A DNA stretch of 64,000 bases from Micromonospora cabrerizensis (GTDB lineage Bacteria > Actinomycetota > Actinomycetes > Mycobacteriales > Micromonosporaceae): NCBI RefSeq assembly GCF_022230955.1, contig NZ_JAKKFI010000078.1:1-64000 (forward strand), written 5' to 3'. Numbering within the stretch: the first letter of the stretch is position 1; every line of letters begins with the position of its first letter. The position numbers were made by a program, and so were the translations under genes. Below, in pieces: positions 43,742 through 52,024 of the stretch. The notes under the pieces were generated by a model. It worked only from the letters and a program-made list of their open reading frames with translations, was not told the DNA's origin and ran no database searches.

Positions 43742-44491
43742 ATGCGGCCCAACCCCGCCGAGATCGTTCGTACCCTCGTCGCCGGCCGCCTGCCCGGTCT
43801 CGTCCACCTGGCCCACCGCCCCGGGCCGCACCACGCCCGGCACGTGACCGACCCGGACGGGCGGGTGCTGCTGCTGGTGCCGGTGGCGAGCCACCTGGCC
43901 GCCGCGCTGCAACCGGTGGCCGGGGGCACCGACGTGGCGGTGGTGCTCGACGTGCTCGACCTGCCGCCCGCCGCCGGTGCGCCCGGCCTGGGTCGCGCGT
44001 GGGTCTCCGGGTGGGCCGCCGAGCTGCACGGTGACGAGGCCCGCCACGCGGCGGTCGACTTCGCCGTGGTGGAGCCGACCGGCGACCTGCTCGACCTGGG
44101 CACCCGGTTCCGGCTGTTCCGCTTCGAGGTGGTCGAGGTCCGCTGGGAGCGGGCCGGCGCCGTGCACCGGGTCGACCCGGTGGAGTACGCCGAGGCCGAG
44201 CCGGACCCGGTGCACCCGGTCGAGGCACGCCTGCTGGCCGACCTCGCGGAGCGCGACGGCGCGCAGGTGACCGAGTACCTGCGCCGGCAGCTCGGGTTGA
44301 CCGAGCAGACCCCGGAGGGGCCGCCCCGGGTGGTGCGCATCGACCGCTACGGGCTGGTGGTCGCCCTCGGCCGACCTGGCGCCCGGCGTCGGATCCGGCT
44401 GGCCTTCCCCGGCCCGGTGGGCGACCCGGCCGAGCTGTCGGGGCTGCTGCCGCCGCTGCGGCTCGCGGCCGGCGCCCGTCCGCCGCGCTGA
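43742..44491 (+). CDS. DUF2470-family protein, likely iron-regulated
   Basis: A 249-aa soluble protein. A flavin-reductase/HugZ-like split-barrel half (~1-130) is followed by a DUF2470-type C-terminal part (~155-245) with HPVEARLLADLAERDGAQV and DRYGLVVAL. Related proteins are linked to heme or iron handling. An upstream IdeR-like box supports a role in iron limitation. It is 87 bp after the ABC exporter genes but separated by its own promoter. Confidence 0.82.
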   Translation: MRPNPAEIVRTLVAGRLPGLVHLAHRPGPHHARHVTDPDGRVLLLVPVASHLAAALQPVAGGTDVAVVLDVLDLPPAAGAPGLGRAWVSGWAAELHGDEARHAAVDFAVVEPTGDLLDLGTRFRLFRFEVVEVRWERAGAVHRVDPVEYAEAEPDPVHPVEARLLADLAERDGAQVTEYLRRQLGLTEQTPEGPPRVVRIDRYGLVVALGRPGARRRIRLAFPGPVGDPAELSGLLPPLRLAAGARPPR

Positions 44492-44533
44492 CCGTCCCCC
44501 GTGCCGTGCTGGCCGTCCCCCGTGCCGTGCTGG
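44492..44533. repeat. Two tandem 21-bp repeats in the intergenic space
   Basis: CCGTCCCCCGTGCCGTGCTGG occurs twice in a row (44492-44512 and 44513-44533) between the convergent DUF2470 and tetR genes. It is non-coding and contains no obvious hairpin. Confidence 0.85.
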
Positions 44534-44545
44534 CCCGGGGCCGCG

Positions 44546-45142
44546 TCAGGTCGGCAGTGGTCCGGTGAGGTAGCGCTGGATCGTCGGGCCGATCGCGGCG
44601 ACCAGGGTTTCCGGGTCCGCCGAGGCGACCGGCTCCAGGCGTACCACGTGGCGCATCATGGCCAGGCCGATCATCTGGGTGGCCACCAGGGAGCCGCGCA
44701 GCGGCAGTTGGGCCGGGTCGACGTCGAGCTGTTCGAGCACCCGCCGCAGGACCTGGGTGGTGACGAACTCGCGCAGCAGCCGGGCGGTCCACTCGTTGCT
44801 CACCGCCGAGCGCAGCAGCGCCTGGGCGGCGCTGCCGGCCGGTGAGTCCCAGACGCCGAGGAAGGTGCGCACCAGGCGCTCACCGACGCCGTCCGGGTCG
44901 CCGGCGAGCACCTTCGGCACCACCTGACCAGGGTCGACCGGGAAGTTCATCGCGCTGAGGAAGAGCTGGTCCTTGCTGCCGAAGTAGTGGTGCACCAGCG
45001 CCGGGTCGACGCCTGCCGTGCCGGCGATGGCACGGATCGACGCGGAGTCGTAGCCACGCTCGGCGAACGTCGTGCGCGCCGCGTCGAGGATCGCCTCCCG
45101 GGTGTCCGGGTTGCCGGGTCGTCGGCCGGTCCGCCGCGTCAT
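44546..45142 (-). CDS. TetR-family regulator
   Basis: A 198-aa TetR repressor. The N-terminal HTH (REAILDAARTTFAERGYDSASIRAIA, then VDPALVHHYFGSKDQLF) is well formed. The ligand domain contains AALLRSAVSNEW-like helices and a PALVHHYF core common among regulators of drug-efflux ABC systems. It follows the DrrA/DrrB-like genes in the same direction, so it is probably co-transcribed and represses that operon. The upstream extension of the frame to 45364 is an antisense shadow; ATG 45142 starts MTRRTGRRPGN. Confidence 0.9.
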   Translation of the reverse strand: MTRRTGRRPGNPDTREAILDAARTTFAERGYDSASIRAIAGTAGVDPALVHHYFGSKDQLFLSAMNFPVDPGQVVPKVLAGDPDGVGERLVRTFLGVWDSPAGSAAQALLRSAVSNEWTARLLREFVTTQVLRRVLEQLDVDPAQLPLRGSLVATQMIGLAMMRHVVRLEPVASADPETLVAAIGPTIQRYLTGPLPT

Positions 45143-45165
45143 CGCCGCCCTTCGTTCGTCCACCT

Positions 45166-45197
45166 GGCAGCCGTGGGCCGGTCGGCCCACGGCTGCC
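45166..45197 (-). terminator. Perfect 15-bp hairpin between the ABC permease and tetR
   Basis: GGCAGCCGTGGGCCG (45166-45180) and CGGCCCACGGCTGCC (45183-45197) form a perfect 15-bp inverted repeat with a 2-nt centre. On the minus strand it lies between the permease stop and a GAACGAAGGGCGG segment just before the tetR ATG, the same architecture as the linker repeats at 41752 and 48200. Confidence 0.7.
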
Positions 45198-45203
45198 GCA
45201 GCC

Positions 45204-45959
45204 TCACCCGCTGCGCCGGCGCAGGGTGGCCGCCGCGAGCACGAGCGCCAGCACCACCGCCCCGAGCACCACCGCCACGTCCCGCCACATTCTGCCGGTC
45301 GGCTCGGCGTGGGCGCCGACCTCCTGCAACGCCTCGATGGCGTACGACAGGGGGAAGGCGTCACTGAGCGCCTGGAGCCAGCCGGCCATCTGGTCGCGGG
45401 CCACGAACAGCCCGCAGAGCAGCAGTTGGGGGACCACCACGACTGGCAGGAACTGTACTGCCTGGAACTCGGTGCGCGCGAAGGCGCTGCACAGCAGCCC
45501 GAGGGCGACGCCGAGCACGGCGTCGACGACGGCGATCCCGATCACCAGGCCGATGCTGCCGGCGGTCTCCAGACCGAAGATCCAGTACGCCACACCGGCG
45601 GCGACCGCGGCCTGCACGGCGGCGGCCAGCCCGAACGCGATGCCGTACCCGAAGAGCAGGTCGAGCTTGCCCAGTGGCGTGGTGAGCAGCCGCTCCAGGG
45701 TGCCGGAGGTGCGTTCCCGGAGCATGGCGATGCTGGTCACCAGGAACATGATCACGAAGGGGAAGATGCCCAGCATCACCAGCGCGACCCGGTCGAACGT
45801 CGTCGGCTGGCCGGGTGGGGTGGGTTGGTCGGCGTACATGAAGTAGACCAGGGTGAGCAGGACGGCCGGCACCACCACGAGCAGCGCGATGGTCCGCCGG
45901 TCGTGCCGGAGCTGGCGCAGGATGCGGCCGGTGGTGGCCGCCAGGATCCGCAGGTTCAT
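45204..45959 (-). CDS. ABC-2 type membrane permease (DrrB-like)
   Basis: A 251-aa ABC-2 permease with six membrane helices; the LRERTSGTLERLLTTPLGKLDLLFG segment near 82 is the typical ABC-2 coupling region. With the preceding ATPase it forms a DrrAB-like efflux pump. ATG 45959 overlaps the ATPase stop by 4 nt. Confidence 0.92.
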   Translation of the reverse strand: MNLRILAATTGRILRQLRHDRRTIALLVVVPAVLLTLVYFMYADQPTPPGQPTTFDRVALVMLGIFPFVIMFLVTSIAMLRERTSGTLERLLTTPLGKLDLLFGYGIAFGLAAAVQAAVAAGVAYWIFGLETAGSIGLVIGIAVVDAVLGVALGLLCSAFARTEFQAVQFLPVVVVPQLLLCGLFVARDQMAGWLQALSDAFPLSYAIEALQEVGAHAEPTGRMWRDVAVVLGAVVLALVLAAATLRRRSG

Positions 45960-46711
45960 GACTGCTCCTGTCCGGCTGTCGCGGTGGTGGTGGTCTGGTC
46001 CGACTCGCCGGCCCGGATCAGGCGCAGGAACGCCTCGTCGAGGTCGTCGACACCGGCGGCGGTGCGGATGGCGGCCGGGCTGTCGTCGGCGATCAGCCGG
46101 CCCTGGCGGATCAGCAGGAGCCGGTCGCAGCGGGCCGCCTCGTCCATCACGTGACTGGACACCAGCAGGGTGGTGCCGGCGGCGGCCATCGCGTGGAACC
46201 GGGCCCAGAGGTCGGCCCGCAGCACCGGGTCCTGACCGACGGTCGGCTCGTCGAGGATGACCAGCTCCGGCTCGCCGACCAGCGCGCAGGCCAGGGAGGC
46301 CCGGCTGCGTTGACCGCCGGAGAGGGTGGCGACCAGTTGGCCCGCCGCGTCGGCCAGCCCGACATCGCGGACCGCGCGGTCGGCCTCGACCCGCCCCCGC
46401 CCGTACAGGGCGGCGAAGTAGCGGGCGTTCTCCCGGACGGTCAGGTCGGCGTAGACGCTGGGCGCCTGGGTCAGGTAGCCCACCCGGTGCCGCAGCGCGG
46501 GGGTGCCCGCCGGCTGGCCCAGCACGGTGATCGCCCCGCCGCCGACCACCTGCACGCCGACCACCGCGCGCATGAACGTGGTCTTGCCGCTGCCGCTGGG
46601 GCCGAGCAGGCCGGTGACCGCCCCGCGTGGGACCCGGCAACTGATGCCGTCCAGCACCCGTCGCCCGCCTCGGTCGACGACCAGGTCGCGGACGGCTATC
46701 GCGTCGTCCAT
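45956..46711 (-). CDS. ABC transporter ATPase (DrrA-like)
   Basis: A 251-aa ATPase: Walker A GPSGSGKTT near 36, signature LSGGQRSRASLACAL near 131, Walker B VILDEPTVGQDP near 155 and the switch His in LLVSSHVMDEA near 186. GGAGGT lies just before ATG 46711, so the upstream extension to 46915 is not used. Substrate unknown; typical members export antibiotics or lipophilic compounds. A palindromic site lies about 24 bp upstream. Confidence 0.93.
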   Translation of the reverse strand: MDDAIAVRDLVVDRGGRRVLDGISCRVPRGAVTGLLGPSGSGKTTFMRAVVGVQVVGGGAITVLGQPAGTPALRHRVGYLTQAPSVYADLTVRENARYFAALYGRGRVEADRAVRDVGLADAAGQLVATLSGGQRSRASLACALVGEPELVILDEPTVGQDPVLRADLWARFHAMAAAGTTLLVSSHVMDEAARCDRLLLIRQGRLIADDSPAAIRTAAGVDDLDEAFLRLIRAGESDQTTTTATAGQEQS

Positions 46712-46734
46712 CGCGCACCTCCAAAGAAACTCAT

Positions 46735-46759
46735 CATCTGTTGAACTCAACGCTAGATG
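46735..46759 (-). promoter_or_regulatory. Candidate TetR operator before the DrrAB-like operon
   Basis: CATCT (46735-46739) pairs with AGATG (46755-46759), and GTTGA (46740-46744) with TCAAC (46747-46751), making an interrupted palindrome of 25 bp. It is a reasonable binding site for the downstream TetR protein. Confidence 0.45.
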
Positions 46760-46906
46760 AAATACCGATCCGGGCGCAACGGCCGGGACCCGTGTCCGAC
46801 TGTCCGCCGTCGCGGAGAGCGTGAGAACGGGCAGTAGGCTCCGGACCGGACACCAAGTCCGCCAACGGGCATTGCGCGCCGATCGGACGTACGGCACGAT
46901 GGCGCG

Positions 46907-48205
46907 GTGGGTCACGCTCCGTTACCGGACAGCGGTTTTCTTGAGGACTGGGCCGCACGGTTGCGGCAGGGCGCCGAGCGGCCGGTCGTCGGCATCCTGC
47001 TGCGCGGCAGTCACGCCCGCCGCGCCGCCACCGCACACAGCGACGTCGACCTCGACGTGCTGGTCGGCGGCGCCCCGTACGCCGCCCGACAGGCATACCT
47101 GGCCGAGTCCGCAGGCCGGGTCACCCACGTCTCGGTGGCCGCCCGTGACGTCCGCTCCTGGGTGCACCGACTCGGCGAACCGGCCGACTGGGCGTTCGGG
47201 CTGCCGGTCACCACGCCGGCGCGACTGCTCTGGGCCGACCCGCACTGGCGACCCCGGATCGACCTGCCGGTGCTCTGTCAGCCCGCCGAGCCACCCCGGC
47301 TGGAGGAGCTGATCGCCACGCTCGGTAAGGCCGCCGCCGCCCGCGCCGCCAGCGACCGCCTGGGAGTCCGGCTCGCCGTCGCCGACCTGGCCCGCCTCTG
47401 CCCGTCGGTGCTGCGCCCGGCCAACCCGTCGGTGCGGGTCCACTCCCGTCGGGCGGCCTTCGCGGCGGCCCTGGAACTGCCGGTGGCCCCACCCGGCTAC
47501 CGGTCGGACATGCTGCTCTGCCTCGGGCTGCGTCCGGGCGCCACCGGCCAACTGTGGGCCGCCGCGGTACGGCTGGTCGCCGGCACGCTGCCGCTCATCC
47601 GGCCGTACGCCGAGGAGATCGCCGACACGGCCGGCGCGGACCTGGCCGCGGCCCTGGTCGACGGTCGGCTGGATCGCTACGTGGCCCAGCTGGCCCGACC
47701 CGCAGGGCTCGCGCCGCCGTCCGGGCGGGAGCGGTCGGCGGTGCCCGCACCGCGTGCGGGACAATTCGTCACTGTGCCCGTACCTGACTCGCCGGTGACC
47801 GGCGTCCCCAGCGATCCGAGCGACCCGGTGGTGTCCGAGCCCGTTCGCCCGTCCCGCCTCGACCCGGCCATCGCGGCCCGGCTGCGCCGCTCCGCCGACG
47901 GCCTGGTCGCCGCCGTGGTCCGCGCGCACGACTCCGGCGAGGTGCTGATGGTCGCCTGGATGGACGACGAGGCGTTGCACCGCACCCTCACCACCGGCCG
48001 TGCCACCTACTGGTCGCGCAGCCGACGCGAATACTGGGTCAAGGGCGCCACCTCCGGGCACCACCAGTACGTCCGCTCGGTCGCGCTGGACTGCGACGGG
48101 GACGCGCTGCTGGTGAGCGTCGACCAGGTCGGGGCGGCCTGCCACACCGGTCACCGGACCTGCTTCTTCACCGAGCTGCCCGTCAGCGCGCCGGAGGCCC
48201 GGTGA
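46907..48205 (+). CDS. hisI: Nucleotidyltransferase-HisI fusion ORF (phosphoribosyl-AMP cyclohydrolase)
   Basis: One 432-codon frame covers two unrelated domains. Residues ~25-270 form a pol-beta-type nucleotidyltransferase (GSHARR at 34-39, SDVDLD at 45-50). Residues ~310-432 are a complete HisI: VLMVAWMDDEAL, DCDGDALLVSVDQVG and ACHTGHRTCFF carry the metal Asp/Cys residues. A Pro/Ser/Val linker joins them. HisI may also be made alone from GTG 47774 (residue 290), which has a weak GACAAT box 8 nt before it. HisI opens the ring of phosphoribosyl-AMP in histidine synthesis; the nucleotidyltransferase has no known substrate. The stop runs into a linker repeat before trpE. Confidence 0.85.
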   Translation: MGHAPLPDSGFLEDWAARLRQGAERPVVGILLRGSHARRAATAHSDVDLDVLVGGAPYAARQAYLAESAGRVTHVSVAARDVRSWVHRLGEPADWAFGLPVTTPARLLWADPHWRPRIDLPVLCQPAEPPRLEELIATLGKAAAARAASDRLGVRLAVADLARLCPSVLRPANPSVRVHSRRAAFAAALELPVAPPGYRSDMLLCLGLRPGATGQLWAAAVRLVAGTLPLIRPYAEEIADTAGADLAAALVDGRLDRYVAQLARPAGLAPPSGRERSAVPAPRAGQFVTVPVPDSPVTGVPSDPSDPVVSEPVRPSRLDPAIAARLRRSADGLVAAVVRAHDSGEVLMVAWMDDEALHRTLTTGRATYWSRSRREYWVKGATSGHHQYVRSVALDCDGDALLVSVDQVGAACHTGHRTCFFTELPVSAPEAR

Positions 48206-48258
48206 GCGCGGGGAGCACGGCGCGGCGGAGCCGCGCGGCAGCGAACGAAGGGCGGATC
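48200..48258 (+). repeat. Linker repeat between hisI and trpE
   Basis: It begins CGGTGAGCGCGGGGAGC at the hisI stop and ends GCGAACGAAGGGCGG just before the trpE start. GCGCGGC (48220-48226) pairs with GCCGCGC (48230-48236). Same ends and order as the 41752-41870 repeats, with a diverged centre. Confidence 0.75.
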
Positions 48259-48263
48259 CAGCC

Positions 48264-49817
48264 ATGACCGACGGCACAGTGAGCCCCGATCTGGCCGCCT
48301 TCACCGAGCTGGCCGCCCGCTGGCGGGTCGTGCCGGTGACCCGGCGGTTGCTGGCCGACGCGGAAACCCCGGTGGGGGTCTACCGGAAGCTGGCCGGTGG
48401 GCCGGGCACGTTCCTGTTGGAGTCGGCCGAGCAGGGCGTCGGGTCCGCCGGCACGGCCTGGTCGCGGTACTCGTTCATCGGCGTCCGCAGCAGCGCCACC
48501 CTCGTCGAGCGGGACGGCGTCGCGACCTGGCTCGGCCAGCCGCCGGCCGGGCTGCCCACCGAGGGTGACCCGATGCGCGTGCTGCGGGAGACGGTGGCGG
48601 CGCTGGCCGGCCCGGTGGCGGACCCGTCCGACGGTCTGCCGCCGTTGACCGGGGGCATGGTCGGCTACCTGGGCTACGACCTGGTCCGCCGTTTCGAGCG
48701 GTTGCCGGAGCTGACCGAGAACGACCTGGGCGTGCCGGAACTGGGCATGATGCTCGCCACCGACCTGGTGGTGCTCGACCACTACGACGGTTCGGCGATC
48801 CTGGTCGCCAACGCGGTGCTGCCACCGCCGGACGCCCCGGACCGCGCCCCGCAGGTGACCGCCGCGTACCACCACGCGGTCGGGCGACTGGACGCGATGA
48901 CCACCGCGCTGTCGCGTCCCATCCCGCCGATGATCTCCACCGTCGAGCGTCCGCCGGCCGGGGAGGTGCTCTGTCGTACGCCCGAGGACGGGTACCCGAA
49001 GGCGGTGGAGGCAGCCAAGGAGGCGATCCGGGCCGGTGAGTGCTTCCAGATCGTGCTCTCCCAGCGCTTCGAGCGGTCGATCCACGCCGACCCGCTGGAC
49101 GTCTACCGGGTGTTGCGCACCAGCAACCCCAGCCCGTACATGTACCTGCTGCGCTTCGACGGGTACGACATCGTCGGCTCGTCCCCGGAGGCGCACCTGA
49201 AGGTCACCGGCGGCGCGGACGGGCGACGGCGGGCGCTGCTGCACCCGATCGCCGGCACCCGGCCGCGCGGCGGCACCCCCGCCGCCGACGCCGCGCTCGC
49301 AGCGGAGCTGCTGGCCGACCCGAAGGAGCGCGCCGAGCACGTGATGCTGGTCGACCTGGGCCGCAACGACCTGGGCCGGGTCTGCCAGCCGGGCAGCGTG
49401 GAGGTGCCCGAGTTCGCCACGATCGAGCGGTACAGCCACGTCATGCACATCGTCTCGACGGTCACCGGCACGCTGCGCGACGACCAGAGCGCCTTCGACG
49501 CGCTCGCCGCGACCTTCCCGGCCGGCACGCTCTCCGGCGCGCCCAAGGTGCGGGCCATGGAGATCATCGAGGAGTTGGAGCCCGTTCGACGGGGCGTCTA
49601 CGGGGGCACGGTCGGTTACTTCGGTTTCGGCGGCGACCTGGACATGGCGATCGCCATCCGGACCGCGCTCATCCGCGACGGCCGCGCCTACGTGCAGGCC
49701 GGGGCGGGGGTGGTCGCCGACTCGGACCCAGCCGCCGAGGACCAGGAGACGCGCAACAAGGCCGCCGCCGTGCTGGCGGCGATCGCAGCCGCCGAAACTC
49801 TGCGGCCCGCTCGGTGA
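48264..49817 (+). CDS. trpE: Anthranilate synthase component I TrpE
   Basis: A 517-aa chorismate-binding enzyme making anthranilate with TrpG. FLLESAEQG near 51 is the tryptophan feedback-site motif. The C-terminal chorismate fold contains IAGTRPRGG near 330, LLADPKERAEHVMLVDLGRND split across 352-374, and GTLSGAPKVRAMEIIEELEP split across 418-438. No trpG is adjacent, so the glutaminase comes from elsewhere. The stop overlaps the next gene by 4 nt. Confidence 0.96.
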   Translation: MTDGTVSPDLAAFTELAARWRVVPVTRRLLADAETPVGVYRKLAGGPGTFLLESAEQGVGSAGTAWSRYSFIGVRSSATLVERDGVATWLGQPPAGLPTEGDPMRVLRETVAALAGPVADPSDGLPPLTGGMVGYLGYDLVRRFERLPELTENDLGVPELGMMLATDLVVLDHYDGSAILVANAVLPPPDAPDRAPQVTAAYHHAVGRLDAMTTALSRPIPPMISTVERPPAGEVLCRTPEDGYPKAVEAAKEAIRAGECFQIVLSQRFERSIHADPLDVYRVLRTSNPSPYMYLLRFDGYDIVGSSPEAHLKVTGGADGRRRALLHPIAGTRPRGGTPAADAALAAELLADPKERAEHVMLVDLGRNDLGRVCQPGSVEVPEFATIERYSHVMHIVSTVTGTLRDDQSAFDALAATFPAGTLSGAPKVRAMEIIEELEPVRRGVYGGTVGYFGFGGDLDMAIAIRTALIRDGRAYVQAGAGVVADSDPAAEDQETRNKAAAVLAAIAAAETLRPAR

Positions 49818-50404
49818 GCGCCGGGGAGCGGTCCGCGGTGGGTCGGCGCGAGTTGACGTACGCCGTGTTGCTCTGTCTGGCCGGCGCGGGCCTGGCGTTG
49901 TGGGCGGCGACGCGGAGCTGGTCGGTGGAGCTGACGGTGCGTCCGGCGCCGCTGCCGCCGGTGCGGGACACCCGCAGCGGTGCCGGGCTGCTGCCCTGGC
50001 TGCCGGCGCTGGCCCTGGTGGCGTTGGCGGGTGGTGGCGCGGTGCTGGCCACCAGGGGCCGACTGCGGCAGGTGCTCGGCGGGGTGCTCGGCGCGCTGGG
50101 GTTGGCCGTGGCGGCGGGCGGTGGGTACGGGCTGGTCGCCGACGTCGGCGGCTCGGTGAGCCGGCAGTGGCCGGCGCTCTGCCTGCTCGGTGGGCTGCTG
50201 GCTGCCGCTGGCGGCTGGTGGACGGCGCTGCGGGGTGCCGGGTGGCCGGCGATGGGTGCCCGGTACGAGCGGCCGGCGCGTTCGGCACCGGAGGCCAGGC
50301 CGGTGGCGGCTGGGTCGGAGGGCCCGCCGGCTCCGCTGGCCGGGCGACGGACCACGGAGGCGTGGGACGCCCTGGACCGGGGTGAGGACCCGACGGCCGA
50401 CTGA
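49814..50404 (+). CDS. Trp-biosynthesis-associated membrane protein
   Basis: A 196-aa protein with four hydrophobic helices (about 14-31, 56-73, 85-105 and 115-135) and the TIGR02234-type beginning ELTYAVLLCLAGAGLALWAATRSW, followed by a hydrophilic tail. This family is found between trpE and trpC in actinobacteria and is thought to be tied to tryptophan synthesis, but its function is unknown. It is coupled to trpE (GTGA). The first ~12 codons (VSAGERSAVGRR) resemble the start of the linker repeat. Confidence 0.85.
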   Translation: MSAGERSAVGRRELTYAVLLCLAGAGLALWAATRSWSVELTVRPAPLPPVRDTRSGAGLLPWLPALALVALAGGGAVLATRGRLRQVLGGVLGALGLAVAAGGGYGLVADVGGSVSRQWPALCLLGGLLAAAGGWWTALRGAGWPAMGARYERPARSAPEARPVAAGSEGPPAPLAGRRTTEAWDALDRGEDPTAD

Positions 50405-50430
50405 GGCGACGGCCGGTGCGGTCGACCGGG

Positions 50431-50700
50431 TCAGCCGACCGGCTGGCGCTCCCGCTGGGCTCGTCGACCGGCGGCGCGGGCAGCGGTCAGTTCGGCTACC
50501 AGGCGGTTCAGCTCGGCACGCTGGTCGGCGCGGGCCCGGTCGGCGCAGACGGCCTCCCAGGCGTTGCCGCGGGCGGTCCGCATCCGTCCTTCGCCCACCA
50601 CGGCCCGCTCCACGCTGTGCACCACGCCGACGGCGAGCGACGCCACCGTGCGCGAGATGGTGGTCAGGCCGATGGTCGGCTGCGGCTCGGACATGCTCAT
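50431..50700 (-). CDS. Small conserved-looking hypothetical protein
   Basis: An 89-aa protein opposite the trp genes. The N-terminal ~45 residues (SEPQPTIGLTTISRTVASLAVGVVHSVERAVVGEGRMRT split here) are amphipathic; the C-terminal part is Ala/Arg-rich and helical. GAGGTGA lies 3 nt before ATG 50700 and 9 nt before ATG 50694, so the second Met may be the true start. No family recognised. Confidence 0.6.
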   Translation of the reverse strand: MSMSEPQPTIGLTTISRTVASLAVGVVHSVERAVVGEGRMRTARGNAWEAVCADRARADQRAELNRLVAELTAARAAGRRAQRERQPVG

Positions 50701-51087
50701 GGTCACCTCGCACGAGGAGTTGCGACGGTCGGGGCAGGCGCGCCATTGAGTCTGCCCGAGGACGATGCTCGCCGGCTGACGTTTCGCCGCCGTGAACGCC
50801 CGGTCAACTGTCCCGCGGCGGTGGTGACCAGGGGCCGTACGTTCGGCCTTGAGCTTGCTCACAACATCGACCGACGTCGTTGCCGTCGAGCGGCGTCCGT
50901 CAACTGGTGGCATGATCGATGGATCGGCCCGGTCCGACCGTGGTCGCCAGACCCCGTACCGGTGACGGCGGTCGATACCGGAGGTGGCGCTGCGTGACAC
51001 ACCGTTCACGGCAAGTCGGCCATTATGCCGCAGCCCTTTTCGTGAGCAGCGCCATACCCCCGGCATCCGGCGTCGGTCGGCTGCCCC
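50701..51087. other. Non-coding region upstream of trpC
   Basis: 387 bp without a convincing gene. One small frame (50824-50997, GTG start) contains four Trp codons within 13 (WW, W, W), which is notable next to a trp gene but not otherwise supported. The 3' part includes a short CGGCA/TGCCG stem before CAGCCCTTTT. No tRNA or repeat was seen. Confidence 0.4.
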
Positions 51088-51093
51088 TAGCAT
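51088..51093 (+). promoter_or_regulatory. Candidate leaderless -10 (TAGCAT) of trpC
   Basis: TAGCAT, 6 nt, then ATG 51100. This gives trpC-trpB-trpA its own promoter, separate from trpE. Confidence 0.5.
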
Positions 51094-51099
51094 CGGCCC

Positions 51100-51990
51100 A
51101 TGACGCCCGGAGAGGGGAGTCCGTTGGTGACTGCTGAGCATGCGCACGCGGAGGGGGACGACGCCGGTCAGGCAGCGTCCGTAAGCGTGCTCGACGAGAT
51201 TCTGGCTGGCGTACGTGAGGACGTCGCCCGACGCCAGGAGCAGGTTCCGCTGGAGCGGATCCGTGAACTGGCAGCGGCGGCACCGCCGCCGCTGGACGCG
51301 TACGCGGCGCTGCGCAAGCCCGGCGTCGCCGTGATCGCCGAGGTGAAGCGCTCGTCGCCGTCCAAGGGCCGGCTGGCCGAGATCGCCGATCCGGCCGACC
51401 TCGCCGTCGACTACGCGGCCGGTGGGGCTCGGGCGATCAGTGTGCTGACCGAGGGGCGCTGGTTCGGCGGCTCACTGGACGACCTGGCGGCCGTCCGGGC
51501 CGCGGTCACCGTGCCGGTGCTTCGTAAGGACTTCGTGGTCTCCAGCTACCAGGTGCACGAGGCGCGTGCGCACGGCGCCGACCTGGTCCTGCTGATCGTC
51601 GCCGCGCTCGAGCAGAACGTGCTCATGGGCCTGCTGGAGCGGATCGAGTCGCTGGGCATGACCGCGCTGGTCGAGGTGCACGACGAGGAAGAGGCCGACC
51701 GTGCTCTGGAGGCCGGCGCGCAGGTGATCGGGGTCAATGCCCGTGACCTGCGTACCCTGGAGGTCGACCGGTCCGTGTTCGAGCGGATCGCGCCCGGCCT
51801 GCCCAGCAGTGTCGTCAAGATCGCCGAGTCTGGCGTCCGTGGTCCACACGACCTGATCCGGTACGCCTCGGCGGGCGCCGACGCGGTGCTCGTGGGCGAG
51901 GGCCTGGTCACCCAGAAGAGCCCCCGCGAGGCGGTCGCCGAACTGGTCAACGCGGGCAACCACCCGGCTACGCCCAGGCCGGTGCGCTGA
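51100..51990 (+). CDS. trpC: Indole-3-glycerol-phosphate synthase TrpC
   Basis: A 296-aa TIM barrel closing the indole ring from CdRP. VIAEVKRSSPSKG near 80 and VLRKDFVV near 140 hold the catalytic lysines; VGEGLV near 266 binds phosphate. The first ~28 residues precede the conserved SVLDEILAGVR; they are kept because ATG 51100 has the TAGCAT box. trpB follows after 34 bp. No trpF is fused or adjacent; PriA at 29165 probably supplies that step. Confidence 0.95.
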   Translation: MTPGEGSPLVTAEHAHAEGDDAGQAASVSVLDEILAGVREDVARRQEQVPLERIRELAAAAPPPLDAYAALRKPGVAVIAEVKRSSPSKGRLAEIADPADLAVDYAAGGARAISVLTEGRWFGGSLDDLAAVRAAVTVPVLRKDFVVSSYQVHEARAHGADLVLLIVAALEQNVLMGLLERIESLGMTALVEVHDEEEADRALEAGAQVIGVNARDLRTLEVDRSVFERIAPGLPSSVVKIAESGVRGPHDLIRYASAGADAVLVGEGLVTQKSPREAVAELVNAGNHPATPRPVR

Positions 51991-52024
51991 CCTCGCACCG
52001 GACGCCCCACCGAGAGGATTTCCG

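Noticed and set aside
50416..50997. 193-codon plus-strand frame as a gene
   Set aside because: Mostly opposite a small minus gene and without family features; only its Trp-rich end was kept as a possible leader.
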